Assembly: GCF_030580995.1 (NCBI RefSeq)
Contig: NZ_JAUQSZ010000013.1
Coordinates: forward strand, 1 to 64,000
Reading direction: 5' to 3'
From: Sphingomonas immobilis
Lineage (GTDB): Bacteria; Pseudomonadota; Alphaproteobacteria; Sphingomonadales; Sphingomonadaceae
Length of the DNA: 64,000 nucleotides
Of the stretch, positions 14,326-23,791 are shown one piece after another; within the stretch, counting starts at the first letter, position 1, and each line of letters opens with the position of its first letter. The notes below the pieces were generated by a model. The model worked only from the letters and a program-made list of their open reading frames with translations, was not told where the DNA came from and made no database searches. The translations under genes were made by a program, and so were the position numbers.

Positions 14326-15242
14326 CCGCTCTCCCCCTCTGGCTGCCCGCCGCACTTATCGGCGGGGCGTTGCAGGCGTGGCGGACGGCGGTTCAGCGGC
14401 GGGTTTCGCGGACGCTTTCGGTGAACGCTGCCGGGCTGGTGCGGTATCTGTACGGGCTGCCGTTCGCGGTGGCGCTGATGCTGGGATATCAGTGCGCGGT
14501 CGCGCCCGCCGCTTTTCCGCAGCTCGGGCCGTGGTTCGTGCCGTTCTGCATCGGTGGGGGCCTCGCGCAGATCGTTGCGACCAACCTGTTGCTGATGGCC
14601 TTCGGGGAGCGCAATTTCGTCGTCGGCACCGCCTACTCCAAGACCGAAGCCGTGCAGAGCGCGCTGCTGTCTGTATTCCTGCTCGGCGATCACCTCAGCC
14701 TCGCGACATGGATCGGCATCGGCTTCGGCGTGGCCGGCGTGATGATCCTGTCGACCGGTGGCAAGCGCCTTTCCCCGCGCGATTTCCTGATCGCGCTGAC
14801 GCAGAAAGCGGCGGTCTACGGCATCGCCTCGGGCTTCTTCTTCGCGCTCACCACGATCGGCATTCGCGCCGCAACGCAGGAGGTGCGCACCCCCGACCAC
14901 ATCCGCGCCGCGCTGATCGTGTTGGCGGCGACGGTCGCGGTGCAGACGCTGATGCAGGGCGGATATCTGGCGCTGCGCGAGCGCGATCAGTTCGCCCGCG
15001 TCTTCGCGGAGTGGCGTGTGGCGGGGCAGGTGGGGCTGATGTCGTCGGTCGCCTCGGCCTGCTGGTTCACCGGCTTCGCCTCCGCGCCGGTCGCCTTGGT
15101 GCGGATCGTCGGGCAGGTCGAGGTCGCCTTCACGATGGGCTTCGCGCATTTCTATCTGGGCGAGACGACCCGCCGCAGCGAAATCGCGGGGCTCGTGCTG
15201 GTCGCGATCGGGGTGGTGCTTGCGCTGGTCGGCGCGGTCTGA
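14322..15242 (+). CDS. EamA/DMT-family transporter
   Basis: A 306-residue inner-membrane protein with about ten hydrophobic helices arranged as two EamA-like halves (for example AYSKTEAVQSALLSVFLLGD in the first and QVEVAFTMGFAHFYLGETTR in the second, the usual conserved positions). Likely a metabolite exporter; substrate unknown. The ATG overlaps the DUF559 stop, and the ribosome-binding site is the end of the right-hand repeat, so the cassette may have replaced its original leader. Confidence 0.88.
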   Translation: MTALPLWLPAALIGGALQAWRTAVQRRVSRTLSVNAAGLVRYLYGLPFAVALMLGYQCAVAPAAFPQLGPWFVPFCIGGGLAQIVATNLLLMAFGERNFVVGTAYSKTEAVQSALLSVFLLGDHLSLATWIGIGFGVAGVMILSTGGKRLSPRDFLIALTQKAAVYGIASGFFFALTTIGIRAATQEVRTPDHIRAALIVLAATVAVQTLMQGGYLALRERDQFARVFAEWRVAGQVGLMSSVASACWFTGFASAPVALVRIVGQVEVAFTMGFAHFYLGETTRRSEIAGLVLVAIGVVLALVGAV

Positions 15243-15276
15243 GCTTGCGCGCGGGCACGGGCTCCCTCAAGGGCGA

Positions 15277-16452
15277 ATGATGCGGATCTTGCGTTTTTTC
15301 GGGGCGGCTTTGCTGTGGATCGTCGTGGCGGTGTGCCTGGCGGTGACGATCGTGCCGCGCTTTCTCGACGCGGTCTATTATCGCGGCGCGGCGAGCGCGC
15401 ATTTCGACGGCGCGCGCTTCTTCAACCCCGACGGCGAGGATACCTTCGCAGGTACGCCGACCCAGGGTAAGCGCAGCGAAGGGCCGAATCCGGGGCTGAT
15501 CGCGCGCTTCATCACCGGCAACGACGGCCGCCCGGCATGGCCCGATCACGTCCCGCTCCACGCCGTCCAGCCGCCGCCCCGCGTCAACGGCAGAGACATG
15601 ATCGCGACGTGGGTTGGCCATGCGACGGTGCTGGTGCAGACGCAGGGGCTCAACATCCTCACCGATCCGATCTGGGCGGAGACGGCCGGGCCGCTCGGCA
15701 TCGGGCCGAAGCGGGTGACGCCGCCGGGCATCGCCTTCGACAAGCTGCCGAAGATCGATATCGTGCTGGTGAGCCACGATCATTACGATCACATGGACCT
15801 GGTAACGCTCAAGAAGCTGTGGGACCGCGACCACCCCAAGATCGTCACCAGCCTCGGCAACGACAGCGTGATCGCGCAGGCGGGGGTGCCGGCGACGGCG
15901 CTCGACTGGGGCGGTAGCGTGAAGGTCGGGCCGGGCGCGGTGATCGTCACGCGCAACCACCATTGGGGCAGCCGCTGGTTCGCCGATCGCAACCGTGCGC
16001 TCTGGTCGAGCTTCGTCGTCAAGCTGCCGGGCGGCAACATTTTCTTCGCGGGCGATACGGGTGCTGGCGACTACAAATGGGCCGACGAGGCGGCGGCTTA
16101 CGGACCGGTGAGACTGGCGCTGATCCCGATCGGCGCGTTCCGTTTCTCCGCCGGGCAGATGGCGGCGGGCAGCCATATCGGGCCGATGGACGCGGGCGAA
16201 ATCTATGCGCGGCTGCACGCCGCGACCGGGATCGGCGTGCATTGGGGCACGTTCCGGCTTTCCTACGAAGCGCATGACACGCCGCCGCGGATGTTGCGCG
16301 AGGTGGTGAAGTGCCGTGGGCTGCACGGCTTCGGCACCGTCTACCCCGGCCGCCCGGTGCGGATCGCGCCCTACACGCCGCAACCGGCGGCGGTGCCGGC
16401 GTGGACGGCGGCGGCGTGCCTCGACTCCCCGGCGATCCGGACTTTACCATGA
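15277..16452 (+). CDS. Membrane-anchored MBL-fold hydrolase (NAPE-PLD/RomA-like)
   Basis: 391 residues. An N-terminal hydrophobic helix (about 5-25) is followed by a metallo-beta-lactamase fold with the zinc motif SHDHYDHMD, further ligands in RNHHWG and AGDTGAGDY, and a late GVHWGTF His. The length and spacing fit the N-acyl-phosphatidylethanolamine phospholipase D / RomA group. The anchor implies periplasmic or membrane-proximal action, possibly on lipids. A second ATG follows immediately at 15280. Its stop overlaps the next gene (ATGA). Confidence 0.85.
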   Translation: MMRILRFFGAALLWIVVAVCLAVTIVPRFLDAVYYRGAASAHFDGARFFNPDGEDTFAGTPTQGKRSEGPNPGLIARFITGNDGRPAWPDHVPLHAVQPPPRVNGRDMIATWVGHATVLVQTQGLNILTDPIWAETAGPLGIGPKRVTPPGIAFDKLPKIDIVLVSHDHYDHMDLVTLKKLWDRDHPKIVTSLGNDSVIAQAGVPATALDWGGSVKVGPGAVIVTRNHHWGSRWFADRNRALWSSFVVKLPGGNIFFAGDTGAGDYKWADEAAAYGPVRLALIPIGAFRFSAGQMAAGSHIGPMDAGEIYARLHAATGIGVHWGTFRLSYEAHDTPPRMLREVVKCRGLHGFGTVYPGRPVRIAPYTPQPAAVPAWTAAACLDSPAIRTLP

Positions 16453-16907
16453 GGTGGCGGCGCGACCGGCCGCTGCTGCTCGGCGCGACGGGCCCGCGCT
16501 ATCGCACGACACTCGACCGCATCGGGCTGGCGCTCGGCGCGGGCGCGGTGGCGGGTGGCGCGGTGACGGCGCTGGCGAGCGGGCCCGAGCCGCTGGCGGT
16601 GCTGGTCGCCTTCGCGGGCGGCGCGGTGCTGACGTTGCTGGCGGCGGTGCTGCTGGGCGGGCCTTTGTGGTGGCTGGCGGGCCTCGCCGACCGGCGCGGG
16701 CCGGTGAGCGCGGCGGCGACGGGCGCGGTGGCGGGGTTCGCGTTGTTTCTCGGCGTGCAGGCGGCGGGCTTCGCCGGCGCGGGGATCGACGCGCTGACGC
16801 TGCCGTATCGCTGGGCGAGCGCGGTGGCGATCGCCCTGCTGCTCGCGGGCGTCGCGGCGGCGGTGGCGCTGGTGGCGTGGCGCGTGGCCTACCGGCGGGT
16901 GCGCTAG
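16449..16907 (+). CDS. Four-helix membrane protein, unknown function
   Basis: 152 residues, very Ala/Gly/Val-rich, with about four membrane helices (near 28-50, 53-78, 88-110 and 120-145) and basic ends (MRWRRDRPLLL, YRRVR). Translationally coupled by ATGA to the hydrolase gene, so the two probably act together at the membrane. No family recognised. Confidence 0.7.
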   Translation: MRWRRDRPLLLGATGPRYRTTLDRIGLALGAGAVAGGAVTALASGPEPLAVLVAFAGGAVLTLLAAVLLGGPLWWLAGLADRRGPVSAAATGAVAGFALFLGVQAAGFAGAGIDALTLPYRWASAVAIALLLAGVAAAVALVAWRVAYRRVR

Positions 16908-16957
16908 GAACTCCCGCGCTCGTCCGGCCGTTACGCTGGCGGCACAGGAGGCCCCCA

Positions 16958-17323
16958 ATGACCGACCCCGCGACGCAACGCCTCATCGACTCCAACCGCG
17001 CCGACGCGATGAAGGTGAAGAGCCGCGACGGCGACAGTGTCGGATCGGTCCACGCCTTCATGATCGACAAGAGGAGCGGGCGGACGCTCTACGCCGTGCT
17101 GGCGATCGGCGGCTTCCTCGGCATCGGCAAGGCGTTCTATCCTTTGCCCTTCGGCCTGCTTTCCTTCGACGCGACGAGCGACACGTACGTCGTCACGATC
17201 GACCGCCGCGTACTGGAAGGCGGCCCGAGCTGGGCCAATACCGCGCCCGTCTTCGACCAGGCCTATGCCGACCGCGTCGCGAAATATTACGACGTGGCGG
17301 TCGAGGATCTGTCGGTGATCTAG
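16958..17323 (+). CDS. PRC-barrel domain protein
   Basis: 121 residues with one PRC-barrel (about 15-85): DAMKVKSRDGDSVGSVHAFM, then ALAIGGFLGIGKAFYPLPF, common in sphingomonad stress proteins. The C-terminal part (FDQAYADRVAKYYDVAVEDL) is helical. CAGGAG 8 bp upstream fixes the start. No signal peptide. It converges with the higBA operon; the stops overlap by 4 bp. Confidence 0.85.
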   Translation: MTDPATQRLIDSNRADAMKVKSRDGDSVGSVHAFMIDKRSGRTLYAVLAIGGFLGIGKAFYPLPFGLLSFDATSDTYVVTIDRRVLEGGPSWANTAPVFDQAYADRVAKYYDVAVEDLSVI

Positions 17324-17640
17324 GCGGCGCGCGGGACGATGCGGTCGAGGGCACCGTTGAGAGCGCGACGCGCTTCTATAATTTCGTAGCGATCCTGCAG
17401 CCGCAGGAAATAGCCTTCGGACATGCCGAAATAGCGCCCGAGACGCAGGTCCAGTTCGGCGTCGATCGGGCGCACACCGTCGATCACCGCCACGATCCGT
17501 TCCGGCGTCACGTCGATCTTCTCGGCAAGCTGCTCCACGCCGATCTCGGCGGGTTCGAGAAATTCCGTGACCAGCATCTGCCCGGCATGCTCGTTGTCGA
17601 GCCAGTCGGGATTAGTGATAGTCTGCGATCTCGACGTCAT
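17320..17640 (-). CDS. higA: HigA-type antitoxin
   Basis: 106 residues with a helix-turn-helix of the HigA/VapI type: PAEIGVEQLAEKIDVTPERI, then DAELDLRLGRYFGMSEGYFL. It should neutralise the HigB toxin and repress the operon. The ATG at 17640 lies inside higB, a 29-nt overlap; a longer in-frame start would run through more of higB and is unlikely. Codon use is less GC-biased than in the flanking genes. Confidence 0.85.
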   Translation of the reverse strand: MTSRSQTITNPDWLDNEHAGQMLVTEFLEPAEIGVEQLAEKIDVTPERIVAVIDGVRPIDAELDLRLGRYFGMSEGYFLRLQDRYEIIEARRALNGALDRIVPRAA

Positions 17641-17893
17641 ATGCGTCTCCGTCCTTCCAGACAAAGCATATACGCCATTGCATGTTAATGGAAATGGAGT
17701 GCTGCCCCGCACGGTCGTCCTTGAGCGCGTGGAGGCGGTTGCCGGGGAGGTTGCCGAGTTCTGCGAGACTGATTGCGGAGTCTAGGAGCGTCAGCCGCCG
17801 CATTGCGGGTTTTTGAATGTCGGTAGGGAATCTGCGACTGCCGAGGCGATCCCAGATGCGTTCGGTTTCAGTATCGGCGAAGGAGCGGATCAT
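17612..17893 (-). CDS. higB: HigB-type RelE/ParE-fold toxin
   Basis: 93 residues, matching ribosome-dependent mRNA interferases of the HigB family: MIRSFADTETERIWDRLGSR at the start, LPGNRLHALKDDRAGQHSI in the middle, and MQWRICFVWKDGDAYDVEIA at the end. It is translated between the RAMA-domain gene (ATGA overlap) and higA (29-nt overlap). Toxin before antitoxin is the usual hig order. Confidence 0.88.
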   Translation of the reverse strand: MIRSFADTETERIWDRLGSRRFPTDIQKPAMRRLTLLDSAISLAELGNLPGNRLHALKDDRAGQHSISINMQWRICFVWKDGDAYDVEIADYH

Positions 17894-18321
17894 AGCTGAC
17901 GAAGCGCATCGAGTCGCCGCCATGCTTGCTGACCTGGCTTTTGGGCCTCCCAAAATCGGAGGCCATTCACGGTTGTACCGGTTATCGCGCTCGCAGCAGC
18001 GGAAGGACTCGACTGCGATTCTCCTAGATGATCGACCCAAGTATCATTTTGAATCTCAGCTAAGAACTGTTTATGCTTATAGCGAGCTCTCAGCTTCGTG
18101 CCGTTTGGTAACCACAACCCGCGCGAAATAAATCCGCCCGATTCAAAAATGGGCCGAGCAAATGCGTTCGCCACACCTTCCAAAGGACCGGCAGGAACGT
18201 CGGGCTCAATAATAGAATCCATTTTTAGTGCGTCGCGTATGACATCGTCATACGTCTGACCATCGTGCATCAGACGGGCTGTAAGCGCCTTATAAACCTC
18301 CAACGACACGCTGATATCCAT
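17890..18321 (-). CDS. RAMA-like domain protein with N-terminal ribbon-helix-helix-like region
   Basis: 143 residues. The N-terminal 35 (ISVSLEVYKALTARLMHDGQ, then TYDDVIRDAL) read like a CopG-type ribbon-helix-helix. The C-terminal half (LRARYKHKQFLAEIQNDTWV, then SAAASAITGTTVNGLRFWEA) matches the RAMA/DUF2924-like domain associated with restriction and DNA modification proteins. Its stop overlaps the higB start (ATGA). It may be a third component that regulates or targets the toxin-antitoxin pair. AT-richer than its neighbours. A start at 18372 is possible but would run through the promoter-like region. Confidence 0.65.
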   Translation of the reverse strand: MDISVSLEVYKALTARLMHDGQTYDDVIRDALKMDSIIEPDVPAGPLEGVANAFARPIFESGGFISRGLWLPNGTKLRARYKHKQFLAEIQNDTWVDHLGESQSSPSAAASAITGTTVNGLRFWEAQKPGQQAWRRLDALRQL

Positions 18322-18375
18322 CGCGGTTCTCCCATCAAGCGATGGAATAGTATATCTCAGAATTCTCAGCAAGAA
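18322..18375 (-). promoter_or_regulatory. Putative promoter and operator of the RAMA-higBA operon
   Basis: In the short uvrB-RAMA gap the minus strand holds TATACT with TTTCTT 16 nt upstream, an AGAATTCT palindrome between them, and a CCATCgcttGATGG hairpin or operator 7 bp before the start. HigA-like or ribbon-helix-helix binding is expected at such palindromes. Weak computational evidence only. Confidence 0.35.
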
Positions 18376-18377
18376 AT

Positions 18378-20588
<2,211 letters not shown>

Positions 20589-20682
20589 ATACGGCCAATA
20601 TGGGATGTTCTCCGCCAACCCGCAACAAAGCGGGAACGGGGCGCGAGAGGAAATCCTGGGGGTAATCCAAGGGGAGTTTTTG

Positions 20683-21246
20683 ATGCGTAATCTGTTGCTT
20701 GCCGCCGCCGCGGCGCTGCCGCTCGCCGCGTGTGGATCGGGCGGGCCGACCGTATCCGCCACCAATGCGTCCTCGGCGGAAGTCGCCGCCAAGATGGATG
20801 CCGCAACCGGTGGCGGCGACATGATCCGCGCGGGCCGCTGGGAAGGCACCGCCAAGGTCGACATGAAGATTCCCAACCTGCCGCCCGCGGCACAGGCGCA
20901 GATGGCGAGCAAGATGGCCGAACCGCAGAAAGTGGTGAGCTGCGTCACGCCCGAGCAGGTGAAGGAGAAGAAGGCGCTCTTCACCGGCGACCGCGACGAC
21001 AAGAACTGCAAGTACGACAGCTTCACGATGGGCGGCGGCAAGATCGCAGCGAAGATGACGTGCAACCACGGCGACGGCGAAGGACCGATGGTCGCCACCC
21101 TGTCGGGCAGCTACACGCCCGACAGCTATCAGATGAGCATGAACTCCTCGACGCCGGGCGCCAAGGGCCTGGGCGCGCAATCGATGTCGATGGAGATCAC
21201 CGCCAAGCGCACCGGCGAGTGCAAGGGGACGGAGGATAAGGAATGA
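20683..21246 (+). CDS. DUF3617 lipoprotein
   Basis: 187 residues. The lipoprotein signal [20 protein letters not shown] has lipobox LAAC; the mature protein contains [20 protein letters not shown], and conserved Cys positions ([23 protein letters not shown]) typical of DUF3617. Probably an outer-membrane or periplasmic lipoprotein of unknown role. AAGGGGAG lies 7 nt before the ATG. Divergent from uvrB. A GC-rich palindromic element follows at once. Confidence 0.85.
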   Translation: MRNLLLAAAAALPLAACGSGGPTVSATNASSAEVAAKMDAATGGGDMIRAGRWEGTAKVDMKIPNLPPAAQAQMASKMAEPQKVVSCVTPEQVKEKKALFTGDRDDKNCKYDSFTMGGGKIAAKMTCNHGDGEGPMVATLSGSYTPDSYQMSMNSSTPGAKGLGAQSMSMEITAKRTGECKGTEDKE

Positions 21247-21247
21247 T

Positions 21248-21369
21248 CCCCTCTCCCGCCTTCGCGGGAGAGGCTACGGAGACGTCGCAGTCGGTGAGGG
21301 TCTTCTTCTATTCGATGGCACGAAGAAGAAGACCCTCACCCAACCCTCTCCCATGAAGATGGGAGAGGG
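21248..21369. repeat. MITE-like palindromic element (hairpin family A)
   Basis: Outer hairpins CCTCTCCCgccttcgcGGGAGAGG (21250-21273) and CCCTCTCCC...GGGAGAGGG (21344-21369) flank a 17-bp perfect inverted repeat, GGTGAGGGTCTTCTTCT at 21293-21309 with its complement at 21324-21340. This is the same hairpin / GGTGA / spacer / TCACC / hairpin order as at 5835-5980, but with no DUF559 gene nearby. It also acts as a likely terminator for the DUF3617 gene. Confidence 0.8.
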
Positions 21370-21423
21370 CTAAGAAGGCACTCGCGCCTTGAGCCCCCGC
21401 GTCGCTTCCCCCATAGGAACCCG

Positions 21424-21966
21424 ATGCGCAGGCTCTCCCTCATCGCTGTGGCTCTGGCCACCCTGCTGGCCTCCTGCATGGACAGCGCGCCGCCGCCGCG
21501 CCCCGCGCCGCGTCCTCAGCCCCGGCCCGAACCCGCGCCATTGCCGCCCGCGCCACCGCCGCCCGCTGCCGGCAGCGACTGGCGCGACTGGCCGCTGACG
21601 CCGGGCGACTGGGTGTACCGGCAGGACGGGCGCGGATCGATCGCGCTGTTCGGCATCCCCGGTGCCGACGCGGTGCTGACGCTGCGCTGCGATCTGGGCG
21701 CGCGGACGATCTATCTGTCGCGCAGCGGAGCAGGGGGCGCCTCCGCCGCGACGCTCCGCACCTCGACCACCGCGCGCACGCTGGCGCTGACGCCGACCGG
21801 GGGCACGCCGCCGTACCTCGCCACCGCGATCGGCCCGCGCGATCCGATCTTGGAAGCGATGGGCTTCAGCCGTGGCCGTTTCGTGATCGAGCAGGCGGGC
21901 TATCCCACGCTCGTCATCCCCGCCTGGGCGGAGATCGAGCGCGTGACCGAGGATTGCCGCCGCTAG
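21424..21966 (+). CDS. Proline-rich exported lipoprotein, unknown function
   Basis: 180 residues. Signal MRRLSLIAVALATLLASC with lipobox LASC, then a Pro-rich linker (residues 22-48, repeated PAPRPQPRPEP-type) and a beta-rich domain (WPLTPGDWVYRQDGRGSIAL through to the C-terminus) ending near VTEDCRR. Probably anchored in the outer membrane with the linker spanning to the domain. No known family assigned. Confidence 0.7.
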   Translation: MRRLSLIAVALATLLASCMDSAPPPRPAPRPQPRPEPAPLPPAPPPPAAGSDWRDWPLTPGDWVYRQDGRGSIALFGIPGADAVLTLRCDLGARTIYLSRSGAGGASAATLRTSTTARTLALTPTGGTPPYLATAIGPRDPILEAMGFSRGRFVIEQAGYPTLVIPAWAEIERVTEDCRR

Positions 21967-22124
21967 GCCAGGCTCGAAAAGGGCTGGCAAACGGTCGTTG
22001 CGGTAATGCTGCGCGAGCGAAAGAGAATCGTCGAAACTCCGCAACAATACAAGGCTTGTTTCGCAAAATTATATGATTCAAACATGCTGCGTGCCCAACG
22101 CAGGGTACGTCGTCTTAACTAGCG

Positions 22125-22138
22125 AAAGGAGGTGATCC
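22125..22138 (+). promoter_or_regulatory. Maximal Shine-Dalgarno sequence
   Basis: AAAGGAGGTGATCC is the exact complement of 14 nt at the conserved 3' end of bacterial 16S rRNA (GGATCACCTCCTTT). It is followed by CG and an ATG at 22140, the GGAGG-to-ATG spacing being 7 nt. An AT-rich tract (22040-22085) lies upstream and may hold the promoter. Confidence 0.75.
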
Positions 22139-22139
22139 G

Positions 22140-22196
22140 ATGTCTCATGGTTCAGCAATGGGGTCGGTTCAGTTCGTGCGGGGGACGCACCGCTAA
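22140..22196 (+). CDS. 18-residue peptide ORF (MSHGSAMGSVQFVRGTHR)
   Basis: A short ORF placed at ideal distance behind a 14-nt perfect anti-16S match, ending in TAA. It has no signal or membrane character. Immediately downstream lie stacked RNA hairpins and a strong terminator, and the next gene is on the opposite strand, so the ORF seems to be the only translated part of a compact transcript. It could be a leader peptide, a peptide product or a ribosome-loading device for a small RNA. I do not recognise it. Confidence 0.5.
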   Translation: MSHGSAMGSVQFVRGTHR

Positions 22197-22202
22197 GTCC
22201 TA

Positions 22203-22345
22203 GGGCGACGGCGGGGGGTATCCTCCCCCAGGCAACGTCGCCGTCTATTGGGGCTTTCGCGGTCTGCATGGTCCTCCAAGCTGGAGCTTCCGGCCGCTGA
22301 CCATGTCAGGAGGTTGCCGGTGCCCGAAAGGGCATCGGCAGCCTC
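22203..22345 (+). ncRNA. Structured 3' RNA with intrinsic terminator
   Basis: Three nested or tandem stems follow the 18-codon ORF: GGCGACG/CGTCGCC (22204-22210 with 22236-22242) enclosing a GGGGG/CCCCC hairpin; CATGGTC/GACCATG (22267-22273 with 22299-22305); and TGCCGGTGCCC gaaa GGGCATCGGCA (22315-22340), followed by a T-rich run ending the transcript near 22350. CCTCC segments could mask an AGGAGG at 22307-22312. It has the appearance of a small-RNA 3' end. No known RNA family was recognised. Confidence 0.5.
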
Positions 22346-22481
22346 TTTTCGTTTGAGGCGGGGCGAAGGCGCGGAGGATGCGCGCCGGTCCGCGCAGCGG
22401 ATCGGCCCGACCGGACGGCGGGTTCGCACCGCGAAACCCGGCCGGCGGCCCCCCAAGCCTCTCTGCGGCCCCGCAAACCGT

Positions 22482-23060
22482 TCAGTGCAGCCGCACCACC
22501 CGCGACAGCAACGTATCGATGATGGCGCCGAAGCGCGTGGGCTCGCCGAACGCGCGGGCGGACAGCATCGCGCCGTAGATCGCCGCCAGAAAGGCATCGG
22601 CCTCTTCCTCCGGCGCGCGTTGCAGCGATACGCTGCCCTGCCGCACCCCCAGCGCCAGCATCGACACCAGCCACGCGCGCAGATCGGCGAAATGCCCGCG
22701 CACGGCGGCGGCGACCTCATCCGGCAGGCTCGGCAATTCGGCCGCCAGCATCGCGGCCACGCAGAAAGGTGCGCTATCGTCGGCGATGCAGCGCTCCCAA
22801 TAGGTGGCGTAGCCGCGCAGCGCGGCGGCGGCGTCGGGCTCCGCACCCTCCGCCTGCGCCGCCTGTGCGCGGATCGCGGCGCGAGCCTGTTCGACGACGG
22901 CGATGGCGAGGTCGCTCTTGCCGGCGAAATGGTGGTGGACGCTCGCCTTGCGGATGCCGATCGCCGCGGCGATGTCGGCATAGCTGAAGCCGTTGTAGCC
23001 GCGCGTCATGATGAGGCAGCGCGCCTCGTGCAAAATCCGGTCCGTCGTCGATCCGCTCAT
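22482..23060 (-). CDS. TetR-family transcriptional regulator
   Basis: 192 residues. The N-terminal helix-turn-helix is clear (GFSYADIAAAIGIRKASVHH, then HFAGKSDL), followed by a helical ligand domain. The ATG at 23060 is chosen because it lies 3 bp inside an operator-like palindrome and the HTH then starts at the usual position. Divergent from a membrane-protein gene; two near-identical operators lie between them, so it probably represses itself and its neighbour. Ligand unknown. Confidence 0.88.
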   Translation of the reverse strand: MSGSTTDRILHEARCLIMTRGYNGFSYADIAAAIGIRKASVHHHFAGKSDLAIAVVEQARAAIRAQAAQAEGAEPDAAAALRGYATYWERCIADDSAPFCVAAMLAAELPSLPDEVAAAVRGHFADLRAWLVSMLALGVRQGSVSLQRAPEEEADAFLAAIYGAMLSARAFGEPTRFGAIIDTLLSRVVRLH

Positions 23061-23063
23061 GTC

Positions 23064-23087
23064 CCTACCTTCTGGTAGGAAGATAAG
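23064..23087. promoter_or_regulatory. TetR operator candidate, site A
   Basis: CCTACCttctGGTAGG is a perfect palindrome around a 4-nt centre, followed by AAGATAAG. It abuts the TetR start codon. Site B, 55 bp away, shares CCTACCT, GTAGG and AGATAAG in register. Confidence 0.6.
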
Positions 23088-23118
23088 CGCTTGCGACTCT
23101 CGACGCAACGGACTATCG

Positions 23119-23142
23119 CCTACCTATCAGTAGGTAGATAAG
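23119..23142. promoter_or_regulatory. TetR operator candidate, site B
   Basis: CCTACctatcaGTAGG with the same TAGATAAG-like extension as site A. It ends 10 bp before the start of the divergent membrane-protein gene and overlaps its ribosome-binding region, so binding would block its expression. Confidence 0.6.
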
Positions 23143-23151
23143 GATGACCCG

Positions 23152-23730
23152 ATGAACGCCGAAACAATCGACACCGCGAACCGCGCGCCCGCGATCGACA
23201 GAACCAAGCAACGCCAGCTCCGTGATTATTACGCGATCCGCGCCGCAGTCGCCGGGGCGTGGGTGGTGGCAGCGTTCACGATCGGCGCGAGCGTGCCGGT
23301 CGCCGCCGCGATCCTGATGGTCGCCTATCCGGCGTGGGACGCCGCCGCGAACCTGATCGACGCCGCCCGCAACGGCGGGCTTGCGCGCAACCCGACGCAG
23401 GCGATCAACGTCGCGGCGAGCACGCTCACGGCGGTCGCGGTGCTGGCGGTGATCGGCGACACGGCGCTGGTCCTGCGCGTGTTCGGCGCCTGGGCGATCC
23501 TTGCCGGGCTGATGCAGCTCGCGACCGGCGCGCGGCGCTGGAAGGCGTACGGCGCGCAATGGGCGATGATCCTGAGCGGGGCGCAGTCCGCGTTGGCAGG
23601 CGGTTTCTTCATCGCGCAATCGCTGGGCCATGTCGGCTCGGCAATCGCTACGGTGGCGGGATATGCCGGCTTCGGCGCTTTCTATTTCCTCGTCTCGGCG
23701 CTCTGGCTCACCTTTCGCCGGAGCGCGTGA
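23152..23730 (+). CDS. Multi-pass membrane protein, probable TetR target
   Basis: 192 residues with about six hydrophobic helices, in the style of small DUF308/HdeD-like or DUF4345-type integral membrane proteins (AAVAGAWVVAAFTIGASVPV, later GAFYFLVSALWLTF). No catalytic motif. The divergent TetR gene and its paired operators imply induction by a small molecule. The family call is tentative. Confidence 0.75.
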   Translation: MNAETIDTANRAPAIDRTKQRQLRDYYAIRAAVAGAWVVAAFTIGASVPVAAAILMVAYPAWDAAANLIDAARNGGLARNPTQAINVAASTLTAVAVLAVIGDTALVLRVFGAWAILAGLMQLATGARRWKAYGAQWAMILSGAQSALAGGFFIAQSLGHVGSAIATVAGYAGFGAFYFLVSALWLTFRRSA

Positions 23731-23791
23731 TCACGCCGCTTGCGCGATGCGGCCAGCGCAGTAGCTTGCCGTATCGGGCAGGGGGAAAACA

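Noticed and set aside
13863..14326. TGAC target-site duplication around DUF559 cassette 3
   Set aside because: TGAC occurs on both sides but is part of stop/start codons and is not adjacent to the repeat ends; chance is a sufficient explanation.
20589..20682. LexA (SOS) box upstream of uvrB
   Set aside because: GTTC and GAAC tetramers occur, but not with the GTTC-N7-GTTC spacing.
22248..23078. ORF starting with GTG behind AGGAGG at 22307-22312
   Set aside because: It runs antisense through the whole TetR gene with shadow-type composition. The AGGAGG more likely pairs with CCTCC in the structured RNA.
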